Notes under the pieces: model-generated
Seen by the model: the letters and a program-made list of their open reading frames with translations, nothing else
Told to the model about the DNA's origin: nothing
The model's database searches: none
Program-made: the position numbers and the translations under genes
Shown here: piece by piece, positions 35,746 to 43,584 of the stretch
Layout of the letters: the number at the start of each line of letters is the position of its first letter
Numbering within the stretch: the first letter of the stretch is position 1
Assembly: GCA_025463785.1 (NCBI GenBank)
Contig: JAODBD010000003.1
Span: 461,287 to 525,286 of the forward strand
Length of the DNA: 64,000 nucleotides
Source: Glaciihabitans sp.
GTDB taxonomy: Bacteria > Actinomycetota > Actinomycetes > Actinomycetales > Microbacteriaceae
Direction: 5' to 3'

Positions 35746-36702
35746 TCACTCCGCAGCGGTCAGTGTGACAAGCACGGCTTCAGGCGGACAAGCGAACCGC
35801 ACCGGTGCGTAGATTGACGTGCCGAGCCCCGCCGAGACGTTCAGCCAGGACGTGTGACCCGCATGGCTCCAGGTGCTGGCGCCCTGCGCCTGCTGGCGCG
35901 GGATGTCGCAGTTCGAGACCAGCGCGGGAAGCCCCGGGATGCGCACCTGCCCTCCGTGAGTGTGCCCGGCAAAGATGGCCCTGGCCCCATACGTCACGAA
36001 CGCATCGAGTACGCGGCGGTAGGGCGCGTGGGTGACGCCGATGGTGAGGACCTCGCGGTCGGAAGGGGCGTCATCCCACTCGATGTTCTCGCGAAGGTCC
36101 TCGATCTCGCCCGGGAGCTTCTCCAGACGATCCCAGCCGCGGTGCGCGTCGTTCACGCCGAACAGCTCGAGCCGAGTTCCTTTGATGAGCAGCGCGCGCG
36201 CATCATTGTTGAGATTCAGCCAGCCGAGGGTGTTCTCGAAGAATCCCTCGAGGGCTTCGGTGTCGATGTCCGGCGGGTCGTAGTCGCGCTTTTTGGTGGG
36301 GGTCAGGTAGTTGAGCGGGTTCTTGAATACCGGCCCGAAGTAGTCGTTCGACCCGTTTACGAAAACACCGGGGATGCCGGCAAAAGCACTCAGCGCACGT
36401 GCGACCCCCGGGAGGGCATCCAGGTGACCCATGTTGTCGCCCGTGTTGATCACGAGGTCGGGTTCGAGGCTCGCAAGGGATGCGATCCACTCCTGCTTGG
36501 CCGTCTGCCATGGCGCCATGTGCAGGTCGGACAGGTGCAAGACCGTGAGGGGCCGCGCACCTGCGCCAAGAATGGGCAGAGTCTCGCGTCGAACCGTGAA
36601 CCTGTTGCGCTCGACCAGACTGCCCCAGGCAAAGGCGGCGAGCCCCGTGGCTGCCACAACGCCGAGCGCTGCGGCAGCCGCAGAAGCGGGACGTCGGGTC
36701 AC
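35746..36702 (-). CDS. Metallophosphoesterase
   Basis: This is a 318-residue calcineurin-like phosphoesterase. The N-terminus has a membrane helix (AAAAALGVVAATGLAAFAWGSL), so it is probably membrane-anchored. Metal-binding motifs are in order: HLSDLHM, VINTGDNMGH, VNGSND (the GNH position), and late GVTHAPYR and FAGHTHGGQVRIPG. The family hydrolyses phosphodiesters or UDP-sugar lipids; the substrate is unknown. It overlaps the PBP gene by 4 nt (GTGA), and this PBP-phosphoesterase pair next to tRNA-Pro is a common actinobacterial arrangement. Confidence 0.92.
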   Translation of the reverse strand: MTRRPASAAAAALGVVAATGLAAFAWGSLVERNRFTVRRETLPILGAGARPLTVLHLSDLHMAPWQTAKQEWIASLASLEPDLVINTGDNMGHLDALPGVARALSAFAGIPGVFVNGSNDYFGPVFKNPLNYLTPTKKRDYDPPDIDTEALEGFFENTLGWLNLNNDARALLIKGTRLELFGVNDAHRGWDRLEKLPGEIEDLRENIEWDDAPSDREVLTIGVTHAPYRRVLDAFVTYGARAIFAGHTHGGQVRIPGLPALVSNCDIPRQQAQGASTWSHAGHTSWLNVSAGLGTSIYAPVRFACPPEAVLVTLTAAE

Positions 36703-39302
36703 GGGCAGGTGACCTGGCCAATATTGACCGTAATTTGGGTGGACGCACTCGCCTGCGAGCCCTTGGCCGGCGACGAGCTCACGACTTTGTCGATCTGTGG
36801 GTTGGGGTTGCCTGGGGAACCCGGCGGCACCACACTGCAGCCCTGCACGACGTTGTTGAATCCCTTTTTTGCCAGGATCTTTTGCGCGTCGCTGTAGGAA
36901 TTGTTGCCGTTCCCAACCACGTCGGGCACGGTAGGCAACGAATTGTTACTCGGATATATACCGATCTGGTAGTTGGGACTGAGCAGCGTGCCAGGGGCCG
37001 GGTTGGTCTGGGCAATCTCACCCGCCGGGAGTGACGAGTTGATCGCCGGCTCGACCTTGACCGTGAAGCCGGCTGCCTGCAGCGTGTAGGTCGCAGCCGC
37101 TGTGGTTTGGCCGATGACGTTGGGCAGCCGCGTTCCGCTGCCCAACAAGAGGGTCGAGCTCGGTGCCGGGAACGACGTGGCGGGATGTACGGTCGAATCG
37201 ACTGCGCGTTCGATGTTGTGGAACAGGGAATGTCGGAGCACTGCCGCTTGCATCCCGCTGATCGTCACGCTTCTCAATGGCACCTGGCCCGTGTAGTTGC
37301 CAACCCAGACCGCGGTGGCAACCTTGCTGTTTCCGCCGACGGTCCAGGTCTGGAGGGAGTTGTTCGTCGTTCCGGTTTTACCGAAGACGGCGGTGCCATC
37401 GCCTGGGTTCGACGCGCCACCGGTACCGGTAGTCAGCGGCCCGCGAAGCGCCCAGACGGCGGCCGTCGCGACATCGGTAGTAAGCGCCTTCGTGCACTCC
37501 TTCTGCTGGCCGGGAAGGGTCTGACCCTGGCTGTCAACAATTGAGTCGACAGCGATTGGCTTGCAGTAGGTTCCCTTGTTGCCGATTCCCGCGTACGCCG
37601 CAGCCATGGTCAGAGGCGAAACCGTGTTGGTTCCCAAGACAGACGATGGGTTGGTCTCCGGGGAGTTTCCGTAAACGCCGTCTGTGCTGTTGGTGTAATT
37701 CTCGGCCGTGTGAACGCCGAGGGACATCGCAGCTTTCTGAATGTCGCACAGGTCCAGCTGCTGCGCCATCGAGATGAACGCGCCGTTGATCGAGAAGGCC
37801 GTTGCTGTCATTACGCTGACCGGACCCGGGGCCTGGCCGGCATCGTTGCGGAACGGATATGGACCGGCGAACGGTCCGTCAGGACAGGTGTCGCGGAAAG
37901 CGGACTGCTGGACAGTGCGCGCGTTGCCGTTCACGAACTCATTGAGACCGTGACCGTTCTGTAACCAGTCGACGAGAGTGAATGCTTTGTATGTGGACCC
38001 GCCCTGGAATCCGCCCGACCCGCCGTATTGGTAATCGGTCGAGAAGTTCACGGCAATCGAGTTGTGCCCCGCACCTTTCTGGCTGTCGTTGAAGTCCTTG
38101 TTCTCAGCCATGGTCAGGATCCGACCGGTGCCCATCTCGACGCTCGTCGATGAGGCACCGAGTTTCAATATCGGCGTGAATTTGGGTATGTACTGCCACA
38201 CAATGCGTTGGGCCTTGGTCTGCAGGTCGTAGTTGAGGGACGTGTAGATCTGGAATCCGCCCTTAGCCCAGGCCTGCGTTCGTTGTGCCGGCGTTGCTCC
38301 GAGCGAGGTCAGTTCGGGAATCAGCTTGGTCACGTAATCGCAGAACCACTTGGCGTACTGCGCCGCAGCAATACATCCGTTCTTCGGTGTGTGGTTCTGC
38401 ACCGTTTTGGGGCCTTCGACGACTGCATGGCCGGCGACATTCTGCGCTGCCGTGATGTCGCCAGCTGCCTGCATGGCATCGAGAATGTGGTTGCGGCGGG
38501 CTGTGTTCTGGGCGTAGCCAGACGCGCTGATCGGCGCACGAGCGCTCGGCTGCTGCACGATGGCGATCAGCGTTGCCGCCTGAACGTAGTCGAGGTCTTT
38601 TGCGTGCACCCCGTAGTAGCGCTCGGCCGCGGCTTCGATGCCGTAGGTGGTGCCGCCGAATCCCGCGATGTTGAGGTAGGCGAGAAGGATCTGCTGCTTC
38701 GAATATTTCTTTTCGAGAGCGATTGCAAGCTTCATTTCCTTCAGCTTGCGGTCAAGGGTTGCGGCCTGGGCAGCCTTGATGCCGGCGTTCTGAAGCGCGA
38801 GTTGCTTGGCTGGGTTCGGGTTGGTGATTTGCAGCGCCTGCTGGATCAGGATGTTCTTGACCAACTGCTGGGCGATGGTTGATGCGCCCTGGATCGAGCC
38901 GCCCGTCGCGCCAACAACGATGGCACGAACGACACCCGTCGGGTCGACGCCCCCGTGGCTGTAGAAGCGGCGGTCTTCGCCGTCAACCGCGGCATCCTTG
39001 GCCGCCTGCGCCACTTCGGCCCAGCTGACTTCCTGCCGGTTTTCGTTGAACACGGTCGCGATCTGGATCTTCTTGCCGTGCGGTCCATTGGCGAAGATCC
39101 TGTTCTGCTGGGGCTGGGTACCGATCTCGATGTAGGTAGGGAGACTGTCGAAAATGCCGATGGCATTCTGTGCTGTGACGCTGGTTACGGCGATGGCGGG
39201 TGTCACGAGTGCTGTGACCAGAATTCCGGCAATCGCGCTAAACGCAAGGGTGCCGAGCACGGCCGTAATAACGCCTCGGCGCGGGGGATTTTGGGCAGAC
39301 AT
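36699..39302 (-). CDS. Class A penicillin-binding protein with PASTA domains
   Basis: This 867-residue bifunctional cell-wall synthase starts at ATG 39302. After a membrane anchor (residues 10-38) comes the glycosyltransferase domain with catalytic Glu in AAVDGEDRRFYSHGGVDPTG and QGASTIAQQLVKN. The transpeptidase domain has Ser-X-X-Lys in GGSTYKAFT, SINGAF (SxN) and KTGTTNN. Two PASTA repeats end the protein (LPNVIGQTTAAATYTL..., VPDVVGNGNNSYSDAQKIL...). It polymerises and cross-links peptidoglycan at the outer membrane face. A TACCCT hexamer 7 nt upstream supports this start over the 52-residue longer frame. Confidence 0.95.
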   Translation of the reverse strand: MSAQNPPRRGVITAVLGTLAFSAIAGILVTALVTPAIAVTSVTAQNAIGIFDSLPTYIEIGTQPQQNRIFANGPHGKKIQIATVFNENRQEVSWAEVAQAAKDAAVDGEDRRFYSHGGVDPTGVVRAIVVGATGGSIQGASTIAQQLVKNILIQQALQITNPNPAKQLALQNAGIKAAQAATLDRKLKEMKLAIALEKKYSKQQILLAYLNIAGFGGTTYGIEAAAERYYGVHAKDLDYVQAATLIAIVQQPSARAPISASGYAQNTARRNHILDAMQAAGDITAAQNVAGHAVVEGPKTVQNHTPKNGCIAAAQYAKWFCDYVTKLIPELTSLGATPAQRTQAWAKGGFQIYTSLNYDLQTKAQRIVWQYIPKFTPILKLGASSTSVEMGTGRILTMAENKDFNDSQKGAGHNSIAVNFSTDYQYGGSGGFQGGSTYKAFTLVDWLQNGHGLNEFVNGNARTVQQSAFRDTCPDGPFAGPYPFRNDAGQAPGPVSVMTATAFSINGAFISMAQQLDLCDIQKAAMSLGVHTAENYTNSTDGVYGNSPETNPSSVLGTNTVSPLTMAAAYAGIGNKGTYCKPIAVDSIVDSQGQTLPGQQKECTKALTTDVATAAVWALRGPLTTGTGGASNPGDGTAVFGKTGTTNNSLQTWTVGGNSKVATAVWVGNYTGQVPLRSVTISGMQAAVLRHSLFHNIERAVDSTVHPATSFPAPSSTLLLGSGTRLPNVIGQTTAAATYTLQAAGFTVKVEPAINSSLPAGEIAQTNPAPGTLLSPNYQIGIYPSNNSLPTVPDVVGNGNNSYSDAQKILAKKGFNNVVQGCSVVPPGSPGNPNPQIDKVVSSSPAKGSQASASTQITVNIGQVTCP

Positions 39303-39309
39303 AGAGTAG

Positions 39310-39315
39310 AGGGTA
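39310..39315 (-). promoter_or_regulatory. -10 element of the class A PBP gene
   Basis: TACCCT on the minus strand is followed by 7 nt and the ATG. A TTGCAT hexamer lies further upstream as a possible -35. The transcript would be leaderless. Confidence 0.5.
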
Positions 39316-39354
39316 CGCGATTGATGCAATTTGACCCTGAACGAGAGCCGATAA

Positions 39355-39516
39355 ATGCCTTTATGGGAGTACCTCACAACGCCGTTGATCGTGCACAACA
39401 CGTCGGCGATCCTGAACAACTGGGGCTCCGAGGGCTGGGAGCTCGTACAGGTTGTCACCGGTCCGGAAGGCGGCCTGGTCGCCTACCTGAAGCGTGAAAA
39501 GAAGGAAGAAGCCTGA
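39355..39516 (+). CDS. Small DUF4177-like protein
   Basis: This 53-residue protein reads MPLWEYLTTPLIVHN, then ILNNWGSEGWELVQV and GGLVAYLKREKKEEA. The WEY...LN..G..GWELV...G....YLKR pattern is that of the DUF4177 family found across actinobacteria. Its function is unknown. Its TGA shares a base with the ridA-like ATG (TGATG), so the two are coupled. It is divergent from the PBP gene with only 52 bp between starts. Confidence 0.8.
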   Translation: MPLWEYLTTPLIVHNTSAILNNWGSEGWELVQVVTGPEGGLVAYLKREKKEEA

Positions 39517-39977
39517 TGTCAGCTGTGGATGACCGCCTCATCGAACTCGGGATAACAATTCCGGATGTCGCCAAGCCGGCCGGAGCCTACGTGCCAGCGG
39601 TGATCACCGGCAACCTCGTCTTCACGGCGGGCCAGCTGCCCTGGGTCAACGGCGAGTTGCCCGCCACAGGCAAGGTCGGCGCAGCCGTTTCGCCAGAGAC
39701 CGCCAAGGAGCTCGCGGGCCACTGCGTACTGAACGGTCTGGCCGCAGTCAAAGGCGTGATTGGCTCCCTCGACCGCATCACCCGAGTCGTCAAGGTCGTC
39801 GGTTTCGTCTCCTCCGATCCGTCGTTCTCGGCGCAGCCCGGCGTCATCAATGGCGCATCCGAATTGCTCGGCGAGATTTTTGGCGAGTCCGGTCAGCACG
39901 CACGCAGCGCTGTAGGCGTGGCAGTTCTGCCGCTCGATTCTCCCGTAGAAGTTGAGTTCATTTTCGAATTTGCGTGA
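39516..39977 (+). CDS. RidA family protein
   Basis: This 153-residue protein is of the YjgF/YER057c/UK114 (RidA) fold: YVPAVITGNLVFTAGQLPWVNGELP, a central AVKGVIGSLDRITRVVKVVGFV and the late GQHARSAVGVAVLPLDSPVEVEFIFE. The Arg in HARSAVGV is the residue that deaminates reactive enamine/imine intermediates in active RidA. The length is that of the longer subgroup. It is translationally coupled to the small DUF4177-like gene. Confidence 0.92.
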   Translation: MSAVDDRLIELGITIPDVAKPAGAYVPAVITGNLVFTAGQLPWVNGELPATGKVGAAVSPETAKELAGHCVLNGLAAVKGVIGSLDRITRVVKVVGFVSSDPSFSAQPGVINGASELLGEIFGESGQHARSAVGVAVLPLDSPVEVEFIFEFA

Positions 39978-40055
39978 AACGCCGCGCCAGCAACGCTCAG
40001 CCTGAATGACCGCTGGCAGTAGGCTCACAATGCGCGGCTAACCCTTGCGTTTCTC

Positions 40056-40086
40056 TTGCTGTGTCGGCCCTCTTTTGGGCTACACT
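40056..40086 (+). promoter_or_regulatory. Promoter of the 6C RNA
   Basis: TTGCTG (40056-40061) and TACACT (40081-40086) are separated by 19 bp and lie directly upstream of the 6C RNA stem-loops. The -10 is good and the spacing somewhat long. Confidence 0.5.
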
Positions 40087-40092
40087 GTTTCG

Positions 40093-40192
40093 TAGTCAAA
40101 TGAGAGTTTGACGCGCAACGCCAAGCGATTCCCCCCAATCCGGCGTTGCTGTGGCGGCGCCTGTTCCCCCCAATAGGCGCCGCCCCTCTGTT
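40093..40192 (+). ncRNA. 6C small RNA
   Basis: Two strong stem-loops follow each other: GCAACGCC/GGCGTTGC (40115-40122 with 40142-40149) and a 10-bp stem (40153-40162 with 40175-40184). Each loop carries the same TCCCCCCAAT motif with six cytosines. This is the definition of the actinobacterial 6C RNA family. C-rich loops pair with G-rich ribosome-binding regions of target mRNAs; the mycobacterial member is B11. The ends are estimated from the promoter and from a weak U-rich stretch after the second stem. The 525-bp space between the RidA and tad genes holds this RNA and a pair of repeats but no protein gene. Confidence 0.88.
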
Positions 40193-40309
40193 TAATTGAC
40201 GCTTCACTTTTGTTGTGCGTTTAGCCGGGGATTTACCTGCACTTCGGCCGCCGCGGGCGGCCGGGATGGTGCGGAATTTAGATCCGTATGGGTGAGAGTG
40301 TGGTGTGCT

Positions 40310-40388
40310 TGGGTTGAGCGCGGTGCGCATGGATTGACCGGCACGCATGTGCGGAACGTGGCGCTCCTGGGTTGAGCGCGGTGCGCAT
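40310..40388. repeat. Two 21-bp direct repeats upstream of the tad locus
   Basis: An identical 21-bp unit beginning TGGGTTGAGCG lies at 40310-40330 and 40368-40388, 58 bp apart start to start. They lie between the 6C RNA and the tad ATPase gene. They may be binding sites or remnants of a duplication. Nothing else is visible in 40193-40490. Confidence 0.7.
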
Positions 40389-40490
40389 CGTTTTCGTTTC
40401 GGATCGGGTGTCTGGTCCTTCACAGGCGCGCCGGCCGCGCGGTGATGCACCGTGGTTGCCGTAGGCCGATTCGCCTGGCGCGACGGCGAA

Positions 40491-40496
40491 TAGCTT
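40491..40496 (+). promoter_or_regulatory. -10 element of the tad ATPase gene
   Basis: TAGCTT is followed by 6 nt and the ATG at 40503, again fitting a leaderless transcript. Confidence 0.45.
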
Positions 40497-40502
40497 GCTG
40501 GG

Positions 40503-41567
40503 ATGGATGACGGTGCAGAGTTCGGGGTACAGGGCTATCCCTTGGGCGACGGGCCGACGGTGGCCGCGAGGTTTGTCGCTCGGCGGGGCGGTGGCGAGAC
40601 GGTCGAGTTTGCCGCGCCAACGGCGCCCCTCAGAGATGGCAGCCACATCCGCGAATTCGGGATTTTGGCTGGGCTTGTCGCTGACGGCCAGGTCACGGAC
40701 GTGTTCGTCAACGGGAGTGGCGGCGTGTGGGTCGACCGCGGGGGTGGGCTGGAGCGACACGCAGACATCCGAATCTCCGAGGAGGAGCTTCGCGAGCTCG
40801 CCATTCGCCTCATGTCGTTGGGCGGTCGGCACATCGACGAAGCGACGCCGTGCGTTGATGCGCGTCTTGCCGACGGCATCCGGGTGCACGCCGTACTTCC
40901 GCCTATCTCGCCCCAGGGCACGCTGCTGTCGATACGACTGCCCAGGCTCGAATTTTCAACGCTCGACTTCCTGAGCGAGGGAGGCTTTTTCGCCAGCATC
41001 TCGCGGTCACACGTTGAGGCGCTCATCACGCGGCGCGAAAACCTCCTGGTCACGGGTGCCGGCGGTAGCGGCAAGACGACATTCCTTTCTGCACTACTCG
41101 CGAGCGCGGCCGAAGACGAACGCATCATCGCGATTGAGGATGTCGCCGAGTTGCGAGTTCGGCATCCACACTTTTTGGCGTTGGAGGCGAGACAGCCCAA
41201 TCTGGAAGGTGCGGGCGCACTGGGCCTTGAACGACTTGTGCGCGAAGCACTCAGGATGCGACCGGACCGACTTGTCCTCGGGGAATGCCGCGGCCCCGAA
41301 CTGCGTGAACTGCTCGCCGCCCTCAACACGGGTCACGACGGAGGCGCCGGCACGCTGCACGCAAATTCGCTCGAGGACGTTCCCGCGCGGCTTGAAGCCC
41401 TGGGTGCGCTTGCCGGGATGTCACCCGTCGCCGTAGCCAGGCAGACCGTCAGCGCGATCGGGACGGTCCTGCACCTTGAGCGCACGCGCGAAGGCCGACG
41501 ACTCACGCAGATGGGTCGCTTCACCCTTGATCATCGTGACCGGCTCGCAATCGCGACTGCCGCATGA
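40503..41567 (+). CDS. TadA-type secretion/pilus assembly ATPase
   Basis: This is a 354-residue ATPase of the type II/IV secretion superfamily, the motor of Tad (Flp) pilus assembly and homologous in context to mycobacterial Rv3659c. The N-domain has VTDVFVNGSGGVWVDRGGGL. The motor domain has Walker A VTGAGGSGKTTFLSALL (about residues 178-194), IIAIEDVAELR, the Asp/Glu boxes in RPDRLVLGECRGPE, and HDGGAGTLHANS. It starts an operon of five coupled genes. No TadZ-like gene precedes it. Confidence 0.9.
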   Translation: MDDGAEFGVQGYPLGDGPTVAARFVARRGGGETVEFAAPTAPLRDGSHIREFGILAGLVADGQVTDVFVNGSGGVWVDRGGGLERHADIRISEEELRELAIRLMSLGGRHIDEATPCVDARLADGIRVHAVLPPISPQGTLLSIRLPRLEFSTLDFLSEGGFFASISRSHVEALITRRENLLVTGAGGSGKTTFLSALLASAAEDERIIAIEDVAELRVRHPHFLALEARQPNLEGAGALGLERLVREALRMRPDRLVLGECRGPELRELLAALNTGHDGGAGTLHANSLEDVPARLEALGALAGMSPVAVARQTVSAIGTVLHLERTREGRRLTQMGRFTLDHRDRLAIATAA

Positions 41568-42472
41568 GGGCGCGAGCACCGGATGTCGCCGCTATCGCCG
41601 CCGTTGTGCAGCGGCTTGCTGTGCTGCTTGCCGCAGGAGTTGCGCCTGTCGCGGCGTGGGGATACCTCCGGGAGGGCGAGGTTTCGGCGCGAATTGCGGC
41701 AGCGGCATCCGACGGTCGCATACCTGCGGCGATCATCACCGTCGTTGACGGACTGCCGCCGCCAGAGGCCCTCGCCTGGCGCGGGCTCGCAACGGCCTGG
41801 GCGGTCGCGCTGGATGCCGGCGCACCGCTCGCACCCACGCTGCGGGATTTCGCCAGTTCGCTTCGCGACCTCGCCCAGGCCCAGCGGGAGATCGCCGTTG
41901 CGCTTGCCGCACCCGTCGCCACGACGCGACTCGTGATGGCGCTTCCGGGCATCGGGCTGTTCTTCGGTTTCGTGTTGGGGTTCAACCCGATCGGCACGCT
42001 GGTTACGACGCCAGCGGGGTGGGTCTGCGTCGGAGTTGGCGGGGGTCTCATGTTCGCGGCGTCTCGCTGGAATCGTCGACTCGTGCGGTCGGCGCAACCG
42101 CAAGACCTCACACCGGGGCTCGAGTATGACCTGGTTGCGATTGCCGTTGGGGGCGGTGGTGCTCTCGACCGCGCGCGGCACTCGGTGGCTCTTGCCATGG
42201 AACAGTACAGCGCAGGAGTTCGGCTCGACGAGGCGGGGATCGAGTCCGTGCTCGACCTTTCGCGACGGGCGGGGGTTCCCGCAGCAGAACTGCTGCGAAG
42301 TGAGGCCATGGAACGGCGGCGGAGCGCCCGGGCCGATGTACAGCAACGAGCCGAGACCCTGTCTGTTCGGCTCATGCTGCCGCTGGGCATCTGCGTGTTG
42401 CCCGCGTTCATGGTGCTCGGCGTTGTGCCGATGCTGCTCACGGTCATCGGATCCACGAGCGTGAGCTGGTGA
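41564..42472 (+). CDS. TadB/TadC-like type II secretion F-domain membrane protein
   Basis: This is a 302-residue inner-membrane platform protein for pilus assembly. It has hydrophobic segments near residues 15-35, 125-165 and the C-terminus (LMLPLGICVLPAFMVLGVVPMLLTVI), and a T2SSF-like cytoplasmic domain with RRAGVPAAELLRSEAMERRR. It overlaps the ATPase gene by 4 nt (ATGA). Mycobacteria have two such genes here; this window has only one, perhaps covering both roles. Confidence 0.85.
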   Translation: MRARAPDVAAIAAVVQRLAVLLAAGVAPVAAWGYLREGEVSARIAAAASDGRIPAAIITVVDGLPPPEALAWRGLATAWAVALDAGAPLAPTLRDFASSLRDLAQAQREIAVALAAPVATTRLVMALPGIGLFFGFVLGFNPIGTLVTTPAGWVCVGVGGGLMFAASRWNRRLVRSAQPQDLTPGLEYDLVAIAVGGGGALDRARHSVALAMEQYSAGVRLDEAGIESVLDLSRRAGVPAAELLRSEAMERRRSARADVQQRAETLSVRLMLPLGICVLPAFMVLGVVPMLLTVIGSTSVSW

Positions 42473-42594
42473 TCCTCTCGCTCACATGTCATCGCATCAA
42501 TCGTCTCGGTACTGCTTTCGTGGAGTGACCGGCCGACTCGGGCCGCGAGACGAGACTGATCTTGCTCGTGCCCAGACCACCGATTCGGGGACAG

Positions 42595-42780
42595 ATGAAA
42601 CTACTGATGATGCGAGTGCGCTCGATCGCGAGCGACGAGGGATCGGCTACTGCCGAATATGCGATTGCAACCCTGGCGGCCGTGGGGTTCGCGGGGCTGC
42701 TGGTCGTAATCCTGCGCAGCGACGAGGTGCGTGGGCTACTGACCGGCCTGATCCGCCATGCGCTATCGTTCGCGAACTGA
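42595..42780 (+). CDS. DUF4244/Flp-type pilin-like protein
   Basis: From ATG 42595 the product is 61 residues: a short basic leader, then DEGSATAEYAIATLAAVGFAGLLVVILRS. The G-S-A-T-A-E-Y helix start is that of Flp-type pilins and the DUF4244 family. It probably forms the pilus fibre or a minor pilin after leader cleavage. It overlaps the next gene by 23 nt. The preceding 122 bp hold no gene. Confidence 0.8.
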   Translation: MKLLMMRVRSIASDEGSATAEYAIATLAAVGFAGLLVVILRSDEVRGLLTGLIRHALSFAN

Positions 42781-43129
42781 GGAGGGCAGCGTCACGGCAG
42801 AATTTGCCGTCGCGCTTCCGGCCGTCATTCTCGTGCTCGCCATAGCGCTGGGCGGCATGCAACTCGCCGGCGAGCAGTTGCGGTTGCAGGGTGCCGTCGC
42901 AGACGCTGCGCGAATCCTGGGCCGTGGCGGCGCCGGTGCGGCGGCGGTCGTCCATCGAGTGTCGCCCAGGGCGCGGCTAACCGATTCACGGCACGGCGAC
43001 CTGGTGTGCGCTGCGGCTAGCGCACCCGGTTCGCTTGGGCTGCTTCCTGCCGTCACGGTGCGGGCCAGGGCCTGTGCCCTGTCCGATGCGTCGACTTCGG
43101 GCACTGCGCCGGCGAGGGCATTCGGGTGA
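42758..43129 (+). CDS. TadE-like minor pilin
   Basis: This 123-residue protein begins with EEGSVTAEFAVALPAVILVLAIALGGMQLAGEQLRLQGAVADAARILGRG, the TadE-type N-terminal helix with the conserved Glu in TAEF. Two cysteines later in the sequence (LVCAAA, ARACAL) may form a disulphide. It should be a pseudopilin of the same machine. Its stop overlaps the next GTG. Confidence 0.85.
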   Translation: MRYRSRTEEGSVTAEFAVALPAVILVLAIALGGMQLAGEQLRLQGAVADAARILGRGGAGAAAVVHRVSPRARLTDSRHGDLVCAAASAPGSLGLLPAVTVRARACALSDASTSGTAPARAFG

Positions 43130-43476
43130 CCTGGCGCGGGGATGCCGGGTCGGGTTCGCTGCTGGCCGTGGCGCTCGCGGGGAGCGTCGCGGCCGTCGCG
43201 ATGGTGACGCTTCCCTTATATAGAGGTCTCAGCATCCGGGAGTCTGTCGGGCGCACGGCGGACGCCGCTGCACTTGCCGGAGCGGATGTTGCGGCAGGCA
43301 TTTCACCCGGCATACCGTGCGCTGTGGCCGGGTCGGTTACGGCGGCCAACGGCGATCTATTGGCAGGGTGCCGTGTCGACGGTCTCGTAGTTTCGGTCAC
43401 CGCGCAGAGCACTTTTCTGGGGATCCCGCTCACCTCGTCGGCAACTGCGGGTCCGCCCGGCGCGGTAACGAATTAG
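43126..43476 (+). CDS. Rv3654c-like TadE-related protein
   Basis: This 116-residue protein starts at GTG 43126 (GTGA overlap). It has an N-terminal helix (GSGSLLAVALAGSVAAVAMVTLPLYRGL) and the segment RTADAAALAGADVAAG, typical of the last gene in actinobacterial tad loci (Rv3654c family). Two Cys (PCAVAG, GCRVDG) follow. The role is unknown, presumably as a secreted or surface component. Confidence 0.8.
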   Translation: MTWRGDAGSGSLLAVALAGSVAAVAMVTLPLYRGLSIRESVGRTADAAALAGADVAAGISPGIPCAVAGSVTAANGDLLAGCRVDGLVVSVTAQSTFLGIPLTSSATAGPPGAVTN

Positions 43477-43584
43477 CAGATAGAAGGGTTGACCTGTGTA
43501 TGGTGTCGCTGACGGACAGCACCGTTACGCACCATTTCGCACCCTTAGCAATCACAACAGCACCGAACAAACGAGTGGAGTCAC

